From positions 75,460,670-75,524,669 of the forward strand of contig OY776128.1 in assembly GCA_963675135.1 (NCBI GenBank): a stretch of DNA of 64,000 nucleotides, given 5' to 3'. Below, piece after piece: positions 1 through 10,239 of this stretch; within the stretch, counting starts at the first letter, position 1; every line of letters starts with the position of its first letter. Source of the stretch: Galeopsis tetrahit (taxonomy: Eukaryota; Streptophyta; Magnoliopsida; Lamiales; Lamiaceae). The notes under the pieces are model-generated. The model ran no database searches. It saw only the letters and a list, made by a program, of their open reading frames with translations, and had not been told where the DNA came from. The translations under genes were made by a program, and so were the position numbers.

Positions 1-479
1 TTTAACTTAGCGCCGAGAAACAACGAACTCACCACGTTATCAACACATAAACTATCACTAATAAAAAAAAAATGAAAAACACATGCACATTTAAAAAATA
101 TTTTTTTATATAAATTGCACGCCGAATTCATCTATATTTTTATAATTTTTTGGCAAAATTCTACAACTTTACGCTTTAATATTATGAATATTGATTTGAT
201 GTTTTCTATTTTAAAGCTCTCTTATCTTCTACATAAATGTAATATCTAAATAATTTTATATATAAAAAAATCTAATCAAAAAATTCTGCAAAATAAAATA
301 ATTCTTATAATTATATTTATTTCTATGATGTCCATTAACATGTTTTGCTAAAACAAATTCTAATCGTACAAGTTGTGCATTAACTAAAATCATATTTATT
401 CCCTGTCTTAATATTTTTTCTTTGACTTGTTTTTTCTTAATCACAAAAAATAAAAATAAAACATTTTTTTATGTTATGC

Positions 480-485
<6 letters not shown>
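1..485. other. AT-rich intergenic DNA, no gene seen
   Basis: Low-complexity AT-rich sequence with short chance reading frames only. I see no domain, no splice-site pattern and no clear terminal repeat. Confidence 0.5.

Positions 486-545
<60 letters not shown>
486..545. repeat. Compound microsatellite (TA)n(TG)n
   Basis: About 20 TA units run directly into about nine TG units. The reading frame that crosses it (poly I-Y then V-C) is an artefact of the repeat. Confidence 0.95.
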
Positions 546-619
546 ATAATCGCGTAAAACACGACGAATTTACAATTTTTAGGAGCCACGTCAAATTAAA
601 ATTGATCGAAAAATATATT

Positions 620-729
620 GGTGCATTGAATTGCAAAACTTAAAAAGGTGGTGCATCAAATTGTAAAGAAAAAAAGAATACGTTGTAATTGATAAATATT
701 CAAAAGATGGTGATTTTTTTTGCAATTAA
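620..729. mobile_element. Solo terminus of a MULE-like element
   Basis: The segment ends in gattttttttgcaattaacc plus one c, the same end as the large MULE terminal repeats at 4954 and 19186. It stops exactly where copy 1 of the dispersed repeat begins to align with copy 3 (730 versus about 62400). No matching left end was found upstream, so this is probably a truncated relic. Its interior resembles the MULE terminal repeat only loosely. Confidence 0.45.
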
Positions 730-1349
730 CCCTATTAAAAAAGATGTACAAGGTTTAAACCTTAACCAATGTTTTTTTTTTTTTAATTACACTTAATATT
801 AAAATGTCACATGGATCAATAGAAAAATAACACATCAATACAATCAATTATTACACATATACATACACACTTCTTGAGAATGTTTTATCCCCTATATTAT
901 TAATATGGAGTTTGGAATACTTAAATGTTGTGTTTATATTAATTTTGTTTATGTGTTGTCCTTGTATTAATTTTGCTGATGTGTCGACGTCAAAAGTTAT
1001 ATATTTGTTAAATGTAATTTTATTGATTATTACATGCATACGTCATTATTATTATGTGATTTTTTCTATATATTAATATTGTATTGGATTCATAAAATTA
1101 AAAAGTGTATATCACAATATATATTAATTACAATCAAATAATTAATTATCTTAATATATATATAAAAAAAAACACATAATACTTCCCGAATGTAGTTTCT
1201 CCAATCCATTACAGAATTTAATTTGTACCAAATAAAATATCTGATCAATTGCTTATACACGACCGACTAAATACTTTTTCGATCTATTTGCACCGAATTC
1301 GAACTAAGAGGACGATGAATATACATAAAGCTCCAAAACAAATAAACTA

Positions 1350-1612
1350 CTCCCTCACAACTATTTGCACACTTACTTTATTTGTCCGTTCCACAACTGT
1401 TTGTACACCCATAAATGGAAAATCTCTTATAAACCACACTCTCACAATATTCACATATTTACACAAAATGTCATTAATTTACCCTCTTTCCAATCACCTT
1501 TTTACTTTATTCATATAATTTTACAAAATTACCCATCAACACTCCACTCATTACACGTATTCTTAAAAAGTGTGCCCATTTTGTGGTGCAAGCACTTATG
1601 GAACGGAGGGAA
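1350..1612. mobile_element. Stowaway MITE (Tc1/mariner type)
   Basis: 263 bp with ends CTCCCTC and GGAGGGAA flanked by the dinucleotide TA on both sides (1348-1349, 1613-1614). The arms share GTGCAAG/CTATTTGCAC-type sequence. Both paralogous copies (near 54080 and 63015) read straight through this site with a single TA. That empty site confirms the insertion and its borders. Confidence 0.85.
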
Positions 1613-1649
1613 TAATAAATTTTAGAAGAACGGTTCTGCAAAAGGTTTA

Positions 1650-3870
1650 TTTGGTAGAGATGAATTCGCTGGTAGTTGTTACCTAGTTATGAACTGAGAT
1701 TGGTTCATTAAGTTAATTTTCTTCTTCAACTTGTTTGTCCTTAGGTTGATTGCCTTTAGGAGAGTTGTTCAGATTTTGATCTGCATTGAGTTCTGGTTGG
1801 GCAACATCTATGAATACTGTTTCCTTGCTTTGAAGCCTGAGTTTGGTTGTTATTTGTGTTATCTCATCAATATTTAGGTTTCTTTTCCTAAACTCATTAA
1901 TAGATTCATCAAATACAACATGAGTTATTTCTTTCACAATAAATGTTTTACAGTTGTACACTCTGTAAACTTTACTGACTTAGAAATATCCAATGAATAT
2001 ACCCTCACCAGCTTTGCTGTCAAAAGCTTTCAATTCTTATTTTCCATTATTATGAATAAAACACTTACAACCAAAGATGTGAAAATAAGCAACAGTGGAC
2101 AATCTACCTTTTCATAATTCATATGGAGTTTTACCTTAACCTTTTGTAATTATGGATCTGTTCTGAGTATGGCATGCAGTGCTGATAACTTCAGCCCAGA
2201 ACCTCTTTGACAATTTGGACTCAGTTATTAATGTTCTAGCTGGTTCTTTCAAGGTTTTGTTGCTTCTTTCAACAACACTATTTTATTGAGGTGTTCTAGG
2301 TGTTGAAGTCTCATGAGTGATGTCATTCTTGCTGCAATACTCATTGATGTATGAGTTAATTAATTCAGTGTCTTTGTCTGATCTAATCTTGACAATACTT
2401 AGACTTTTTTCATTACTCAATTTCATCATGAGTTCAGGTAGCTTGACTTGGGTCTCCTTCTTGTTCAGTAAGAACACTGCCCAAGTGTACTTAGAAAAAT
2501 CATCAACAACTACAAGGGCATATTTTCTGCCATTAATGCTTACAAGAATTATTGGGGACAAATAAATTAATATACAGTAATTGGAGAGCTCTCTTAGTGG
2601 AAATGACAGGTTTTTCTTTGAATGAAACTTTGATTTGCTTTCCTTCCTTACATGGTTGACATACATGTTCCTTGGTGAACATTTGGTTTGGTAGTCCCTT
2701 CGAGAATTTATTGTCAGCTTGTTGATAGTTTTGAAGTTTAGGTGATTTAGCCTTTTGTGTCATAACCAGCTTTGCTCACTTAAGCCTTTAGCAACAAGGT
2801 AAATTTCTTCAGGGTTTTGCTCCAATCTGCAAAATAAACATTTTCCTTTCTCAACCTTGTTAGTAGCACCTGTTGTGTTGATTTATTTCTGATTAAACAT
2901 TCATTACTTAAGAATTCAACATGATAGCCTTTATCACAAATTTGACTTATAGAGAGTAGGTTATATTTCAAACCTAGGATACATGAAACATCAGTAATTT
3001 TCAAGGAACCAATGTTTAATGTACCATAATCTCTTGTAAGTCCTTGTGGGAGCTATCTCCAAAGGTTACTGAAGGACCATCTTGTTCAATAAAATCAGAG
3101 AGAAGTTTTTTGTTTCCAGTCACGTGTCTTGAGCATCCACTGTCCAAGTACCATGTTGTTCTTTTATTGATATTTATCTTCTTCTTGTGGTCCTTGTATA
3201 CCTGAAAATTTAAGCTTTAGGTACCCTTTGAGTGTTGGGTCCTAGAGGGTTAGCTGTACCTTTTGGAACTCAAATTTGTCTGATTATTCTAATTGATTTA
3301 AAGTGACTTATTTGGTTTCCATTAACATCTACATAAACAATTCTACCTTTTAAATGCCTTAGGTGGAGACTGTGTATGAGTGTTTGTCCTATAAGTGTTA
3401 GGAGAGTGTGATAATTTCCTTGTGACATATCTCCTGAACTTATTGAGTCTTGGTGCAGCTTGGTTAAACCTTTGTGGATAAGTGCTTGGATGGTCTTTTC
3501 ATATAGGGTTTAGGCTTTCTGAAATCATTGTATCTTTTAGTGTTAGTTTGGCCTAGGTCTGTTCAGTTGAGGACCTGAGGTTGCCTCATTGGAGTTGACC
3601 TCTTCTGAGCATACCTCAGATAACTTTTCTGATGAGTGTTCAGATAGGTTGTCCTTCCATTGAATATACCTTTCTGAACCTCAGTACACTTGTGCTCAAC
3701 AAACTTAGTATTTTCCTTAGGTTTGGGCTTTGGAATGTTGTTCACTTGAGTTGGTACAAATGTTTCTTTACCATTATCTTTGTTCAGTGACTGATTCACT
3801 TCTTGTTCAATTTCTTTTAATTGAGCCACAGACCTAACAAATGTCCTCTTAGTCATTTTTCTAACATTTG
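1650..3870 (-). pseudogene. Decayed Ty1/Copia gag-integrase fragment
   Basis: Read on the minus strand, the order is a gag C-terminal part (about 3856-3563), the end of the protease / GAG-pre-integrase region with the GLKYNLLSIS motif (about 3004-2780), a GAG-pre-integrase zinc-finger stretch with CQPCKEGK (near 2650), and an integrase core with VVVDDFSKYTW and IRSDKDTE (2570-2283). It continues in broken frames through the integrase C-terminal part to about 1713. Several in-frame stops and frameshifts break it. The catalytic region reads DKDTE where copy 3 has DKGTE. Reverse transcriptase, RNase H and LTRs are missing: the fragment stops abruptly at the shared breakpoint near 1640. It is non-functional and was copied as part of the dispersed repeat. 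Confidence 0.85.
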
Positions 3871-3994
3871 TTTGAGTCCAATTAGTTTATTTGAAACCAA
3901 AATAACTTTAGCCTGTGTTTACTTTAGGATTCATCGACTGGACACGGGATGTTATATCTCTGGTTTTGTTCTAATTGAGAAAAAAAATATATAC

Positions 3995-4440
3995 GTCTCA
4001 TAACATTCATTTTTTTTAAAAATGTCCCAAAAAATAAAAATTTAATTAATTTACGTCTCAGAAGTTCATAAATTGCTTAATTTACGTTTTTTTTTTTTTT
4101 TTTTACGGAGACACCAAAATAATATTGTTTCACTCACGTTTTTGTCAAGTGTGCATAAAAATTATGAGAAATTGACAAAAGTTGTAACGTGATCAAACTC
4201 AACTTGTATAGCATGAAAAAACAATGACCATGTAAATAAAAAAATAATTACTAGCCACTATTTATTATTTGCACAATGAAGAAAAATGACGAAAATTAAC
4301 CTAACTTATGATTATGAGACATATATTAATTTTTTTTCTTTTTTGAGATATAAATTAAGCAACTTACGAAATTATGAGATGTGTATATTTTATTTTATTT
4401 TATGACGTTTTTTTAAAAAAAGTGAAAGTTATGGGAAGTA
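3995..4440. mobile_element. Foldback MITE-like inverted repeat
   Basis: The left arm (about 3998-4090, containing CATAACATTCA and ATTGCTTAATTTACG) is complementary to the right arm (about 4330-4435, containing AAGTTATGGG and TTAAGCAACTTACG). The two arms are separated by about 240 bp of AT-rich DNA. No coding potential. The exact ends and the target duplication could not be fixed. Confidence 0.5.
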
Positions 4441-4768
4441 AACAATATTTTTCTCTGTTATAGTTTGTTATTTTAAAATTCAAATTTCATCATCCAATAT
4501 CACCTATTTATGATTTGATATAAATTTATAACTTATCCTATTTCAAATCTCAATACATAGACAAATGCAATCACTATTGATCATCTGGACTCGGACTGTA
4601 AAATCGATCCATAATTTTTTTTTTAGAACTTTCACCAGACAAATGGTTTAGTTGGAATAGTAATTGGTTGAGAGAGTTAAACAAATTAGGCTGGGAAAAA
4701 AAGATTTGAACTCATTTTGTGATATGAACGTATTGCATGAATAGATGCTGATATAATATATTATACTA
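4441..4768. other. Intergenic DNA, nothing recognised
   Basis: AT-rich flank between the foldback element and the Stowaway that hosts the MULE. No ORF, repeat or motif that I can support. Confidence 0.5.
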
Positions 4769-4953
4769 CTCCCTCCGTCCCGAAATTACTTGCATAGTTT
4801 GACCGGCACATTGTTTAAGAAAACTGGATTTATTGGTTGATGATGTAAGATAAATGAGGGGTATTTTAGGTAATTTGATGATGTGTAAAGTGGATTTGAT
4901 GATGTGTAAAGTGAAATGTATGGAAAAAATGAGTGACAAATTTGAAAATAAAA

Positions 4954-5245
4954 GGGTTAATTGCAAAAAAAATCACAACCTTTCATTCTGTTGCAATTTA
5001 ATCTAAACCTTTGAAATATTGCAATTTAAATCATCACCTTTTACAATTTTGGCAAATTAGACTTTCGGGCAGCACCCTTGTGCCCGAATCTGACGTGGCA
5101 AACCTACGTGGCTTTCTATAGACAAAACGACGTCGTTTTGTTCGAATTAAAAAAAAAAACTTTTATTAAATCTAAAATCCTATGCGGCGCTTCCTATGCC
5201 CTGATCAAATTTTAAAAAATAAAATAAATAAATAATCAAAATTAC
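4954..5245. repeat. MULE left terminal inverted repeat
   Basis: Matches 18895-19186 in inverted orientation with scattered differences. Shared landmarks include the ACGACGTCGT palindrome, the AGCACCCTTGTGCCCG block and the CCTATG / CATAGG segment near the inner edge. In this family the terminal repeats carry the promoters and transposase binding sites; that role is inferred here. Confidence 0.85.
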
Positions 5246-6947
5246 AAATCATAAAACAAGAATAATATCTGAGAGTTTTTTAGATTTGTGCGAGATTTCT
5301 TCCACACTAAAAATAAACAGATTTCTAAAAGATAAAGAGGAACCCTAGAGAAATCGCATTCCTTCATCAATACTGAAAATGATCTTGGAATACCATTGAA
5401 TAGGAAGGTGATCTTGGAATAGCGCGTTGAGAAAGAATGCCCTTCATGGGGAGTTCTGTTATGAGCAATCAGTAACCGAATACCAAAAAAAAAAAAAAGG
5501 GAACACATTTTTCTCCTTGGTCATCAATCGGTGTTTCTTGTCCCGTTTCGAGAGTGGAGTCCATCAATGGCAGACAGGTAATGCCCATATGCTAATTTTT
5601 ATTTTACCTTATAGTTTTCTAGAAATTTGAAACCTGAATGTGGTGGATTTTTAGAATTCTTTAATGAAAATTGAGTGTTTTTTAAATTAGGGTTTCTTGT
5701 GAATCTGATTTATGCAAAAATCTAATTAGGAATTTATTATGGTAAAAGTGATTGGTGGTAAGAACATCTATTTTCTTCAAAAATTCTAATTTAAAATTTC
5801 TATAAATCAGATTTCTGCAAAAAGCTTTATAGTCTAAATTTCTGCAAAATATATATTTTCAAAATTGTGGCCTAATACATTGTTTGTATATTCTATTTAC
5901 AGTGAATTCTCAATTTATATTCATCATGGTGGAAAAATGTTATCAGAAAATGGGGAATTGATCTATAATGGTGTTGAATTGGCTCCTAGGCATGGTTTAG
6001 ATATTGATAGGTTTGGGTATTTTGATTTGAAAGAAGAAGTTCATAATTTAGGCTATAAAAAATGGAACAAATTATTTTACAATATTCCATGGACAAAGAC
6101 TGAGATGAAAGAAGTGTTTGATGATGCTGGTGTGATGGATATGATTAAGCAATCCACCTATGGGCAATATTTAGTAAGTGTATATGTAGATGGTGGTAAG
6201 CTTAATTGTGATGATGATGGGGTTGCTGTGACTGATGAGGTTGACGGGACTGATGGTGTTGTTCGGCCTGATTTTTTAAATGATAATATTGATGATTTTC
6301 TTGGTGATATTAGTGGTTACTCTAGTGAAGATGAAGACTATATGCCGATAGATGTGAGTGAGTCTGATGATGGATTATCATGTTATGATTTAGAAACAGA
6401 TGATGAAGAATATATCATAGCTCGTAAAAATATGGCTAGTGACAGAAGTGAAAGCAATTGGGGTGCAATCATTAATTATGAGATTGAAGAAAGTGAAGGT
6501 TTGCACTCAGATTATGAAGACTCTGAGGGTGAAGTTAACTCAGATTCAACAAACAGTGATGGAGAATTCGTTGATGAAGGAAGAAAAAAGAAAAATATGA
6601 TCATATATGATCAAAAATGTGATCATAAGCAGCTGAATTTTATGTTAGGGATGAGATTTGAAAGTAAAAAACAGTGTAGTTCGGCAATTCAGAGACAAGC
6701 GATTGTTCATGGCTACAATATTCAGTTTACAAGGACTAACGCGAAGCAAGTAGAGGCAAGATGTGTTGATGGTTGCCCCTGGAAACTTTACGCCAGTTTA
6801 ATATCAAAAGAGGGAACGTTTGCTATTAAGCACTTAATTCATGAGCACAGTTGCAGCAGAGACATGCGCACTAGACAAGCAACTGCTAGATGGATTGCTA
6901 ATGAGTACATTGAAAATTTCAGAAAAAATCCAAATTGGAGTATTGAT

Positions 6948-8514
6948 TGATACACGCGTTATGCAACACTAAATAAACAACCGCAAGTATACGACGTCTA
7001 TTGTAGCGTGATAAGCACGAGGTCGATCCCACAGGAAGGTTAAAGCATAAAAGGGTAGTTTGCTAGTTGAATTCTAAGTAGACGTGATCAAAATTTTGGA
7101 TAAAATGTTTTACTCTAAAGTTACCTACCAAGTGTCACGAATAAGCAACAAAGAGTAAAGATAAAATCGATCAAATGGCATACAAATCGCAAAATAAAAG
7201 TAAAATGGATGTAACTCAAAGAGAAAAGGTGGGTTCCAAGGCGATTGTAACACTTAGATGTCCGTTTATGAATGTTATCTCGTTTAGATGGCCATTAAGT
7301 TTATCTCATATAGGGTGATCACACAAGAAGAATTAATTAATCTCTCGATCTAATTAACCAAAGGCGCAATGCAACATAGGCTCGTATTTCTACCTCACAA
7401 ATATTACACCGCCTAAAAGAGCTCCTAAGACCATTCGATTCCCTCTCCGATAATTAATCCTCTCTCGAGCTCATAATAATATCGGGTTGCATGCTTGCAT
7501 ACGATTAAATGAAATAAATCTCTCGATCTTACTCCAATTAACAATAGATAAGCAAATCATCATGGCCAATAACAACATGCTTAACAATGGATAATTAAAC
7601 ATGCAAATAGGAAATAAACACCAATTAAAGCAAGAAATTACTCATAAACATCAATCCAAGTCTTACAATGCCCTCGAACCACAAAGTGTTTAGCTAACTA
7701 CTAACATAATCAAATTACAAAATCCAAATGAAAGAACTAAATAAAAAGGAAAAGAAATAGAAAGCTTAGTCTAGAATGTGGTAGGGAATGGAATTTGGGA
7801 GCTATTGCATCCTTTCTTCCTTGATTTGGTGGAGAGATGAAGAAGTTATGGCCAAAACACCTTCAAATATGTGTAACTATGTGTGGATTTGGGGGAGAGT
7901 GTCTTGGGTTTCAAGAATGAGGCCTTATATAGTGTTGAGGAAGGGTTTGGGTGCCAAAATTGCAAGTTGGTCCCTCAAAAATGGAGAAAATGGCCAAAAA
8001 CCCCCGAGAATGAGGTCACCCGGCCGGGTGGCTCCCACCCGGGCATGCCACCCGGCCAAAATACGAAGCTACACATTGTTGGGCCTTGCCCGGGTCGAAA
8101 CCACCCGGCCGGGTGGGTTTCACCCGGGCTAAATACGAATGTCCACCAAATTCAGCCTTGCCCGGGTCGTTTTGACCCGCCCGGGTCGTTTTTGACCCGC
8201 CCGGGTTGATTCTACCCGGGCATATTTTTTTCGTCTCTTCGTATCTCGAGCTTCCGACCTCCGATTGACTCGATTCTTTTTTTCATTCCACTCCATTTTT
8301 TGAGACGAATCCAACGGTGCACTCCTCTTCCTGATCCAGTAAAGTATGGTTGGTGTTTTGCTCCAAATTCCATCATATTTCCTATAAAATCGACAAAACA
8401 CAACCTTTCTCTCATTTTGGCTCAAACAATCATATTCCATGCATAATTCAATGAAATACACATCAAAATATACTTCACATGTGCCCCTAAAACGCGTAAA
8501 TTCCACCCGAATCA
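6948..8514 (-). repeat. 3' LTR of the gypsy element (minus orientation)
   Basis: Same length as 13108-14674 and about 99.4% identical by eye. It ends directly on the MULE coding sequence at 6947. Confidence 0.93.
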
Positions 8515-8529
8515 AACTCCCCCAAACTT
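8515..8529 (-). promoter_or_regulatory. Polypurine tract of the gypsy element
   Basis: Minus strand AAGTTTGGGGGAGTT lies directly against the 3' LTR, where plus-strand DNA synthesis is primed. The identical tract stands before the 3' LTR of the sister element at about 31935-31949. Confidence 0.85.
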
Positions 8530-10239
8530 AAAATGTTGTTTGTCCTCAAACAACTAAGCACTTAAAGCAATGAGGGTGGAATGATCACAATGGAATATTC
8601 AATGTAATTCACACATGCAAAGTAGGATGTAATGATATCTCTTTCTCAAAGTGCATTTCTCAATGAAGGTCATAGGCTCACTATTGCAATTCACACTCAT
8701 GGATCAAAGAATGCATCAACACACAACACATTGTGAATGGGGAACATAATCCAAATGCTCAAGTTCTCTACTCACATGATGGAGTGTTTCTCTCAAACAC
8801 ATAAACAAATTAAGGATATTAATGCACTCATCAACCAAGTCATGCTATGCAATCACCATATGCTTGCCCAACTTTTACTCTCTACACACACTCAAATGCT
8901 CAACAATGTGATCAATAGGACTTAATCAAGGATGTAACATTGGCTCTTTGGACAAGGTAGGATGAATTTGGGAATTGTGACTCTTCTAGTGGAGGACAAA
9001 GCTTGTTGTTTTACAATTTGTGCTTTCACTTTCAAACTTTACAAACTCCATCCTCACTTTTTCTTTTTCCATTCTTTTTCAAGCATTCATCACCTCATCT
9101 TTTGAACCATTTTTTTTTTCTTTTCAAGCTTTTGGGGCTATTTGTCCCTCTTTTCTTTTCCTTGACTTTCTTTTCATCTTTCTCTTTTTTTTTTTTTTTT
9201 TTTTCAACTTCTCCAATTTCTCCTTTCACCAAAAATATTCATTCAAGCATATGTTTTCCACTTTGTCTTTTATCCTCCACTAGATGTAGGTATCAAAAGC
9301 TCAAAAAGGCTAAGTGGTTAACATTGTAGTTTGCCAGGAAAATGAGGAATTAAGCTCAAGGGGCTAACTACGGAAAATTACTTCGGTTTTGGGAAATTTT
9401 GGCTAAGTGACTCTTTTAGAACAAGATGGCCTATATCACATCACAAAGTTTCACACAATCATGCTTTCAAACAAGAATTTGGGCAAGTTCTAGGATCACT
9501 AGCAATAACCTAGTCCACTCTCAAATGAACTAAACCGGATTACATGCTCGATTTAAGGCTCAATTCTCACCGGTTTATTCAATAGGACTCTCACATTCAT
9601 CAAATGTCCCCAAAAAACAACACATCATGCATCCATGCTATCAAAGATCACAAATATGAACACAATCATGATACTATATCCAACACCAAGCATGCCTACA
9701 TTCAAAGCAAATTGACATCACCACAACCACTCAACAATGGATTCCAATGATTATTCATGCTCACATTTCACCAAAAATTCACTACCCAACATATTATCAA
9801 AACCAACTTAACCAATATAATCATGTGAAAGCCAAGTGTGCGCCGGTGCAAAATGTGACATAAGTAGAATGACGAACCGGTGCAAGGGTAACAACTAGTA
9901 GAAAAATAAAAGAAAAATAACTCCCCCAAACTTAGAATTTTACTATGTATAAATTCTAAGTTTGGGGTTACAAGTTGTTACCTCCCTCCTTGCACATCCA
10001 ATGCTTCTTCAAAGATCACCATTGCAACACTTGCTTCCTCCATTCCAAAGTTGGCTTTGCTTCTTCTTCATTCTCCAAGACTTGCTATCCATAGTACTCT
10101 TCATCCATACCTACAAAATAAACCAAGCTATCAACACTACTAAAGCAATAAAATCAAGAAAGCAATAAAACCTTGGGTTGCCTCCCAAGAAGCGCTATTT
10201 TTAACGTCCTATGCCGGACGGTTCTCCTTGAGTGGAATA
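8530..10239. other. Noncoding region between gag-pro and 3' LTR
   Basis: About 1.7 kb that replaces pol. It contains pyrimidine-rich stretches (9000-9290), the hairpin at 9924-9967 and, next to the gag stop, the short inverted pair CTTGGG-TTGCCT-CCCAAG (about 10171-10190). Nearly the whole region recurs in the sister element (30200-31949, opposite orientation). It is therefore a fixed part of the family, not recent decay of pol. Confidence 0.75.
9924..9967. repeat. Perfect 17-bp hairpin in the gypsy 3' region
   Basis: Arms CCCCAAACTTAGAATTT (9924-9940) and AAATTCTAAGTTTGGGG (9951-9967) with a 10-nt loop. The same arms are present in the sister element at 30478-30494 and 30505-30521, with a slightly different loop. 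Conservation of both arms suggests a structured RNA signal. Confidence 0.8.

Larger units (their letters stand above)
730..3880. repeat. Dispersed repeat, copy 1 (flank plus Copia fragment)
   Basis: Positions 730-1640 align with about 53180-54127 (copy 2) and 62400-63070 (copy 3). From 1640 onward copy 1 and copy 3 also share the same Copia fragment, starting at the same breakpoint; copy 2 lacks it. The Copia piece was therefore already joined to this flank before the unit was copied. Copy 1 carries a private Stowaway insertion (1350-1612). Confidence 0.8.

Noticed and set aside
422..643. 73-aa frame with Ile-Tyr and Val-Cys runs
   Set aside because: It is only the translation of a TA/TG microsatellite.
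8129..8515. 128-aa frames in the LTRs, with near-identical copies at 14289-14675 and related ones at 28448 and 31949
   Set aside because: They lie within LTR sequence that is repeated for reasons of retrotransposition; no domain. The repetition is not evidence of a conserved protein.
9003..9329. Phe/Leu-rich frames resembling a membrane protein (and 31116-31367 on the minus strand)
   Set aside because: Low-complexity TTTC/CTTT tract in the noncoding region of the gypsy family; not maintained between the copies.
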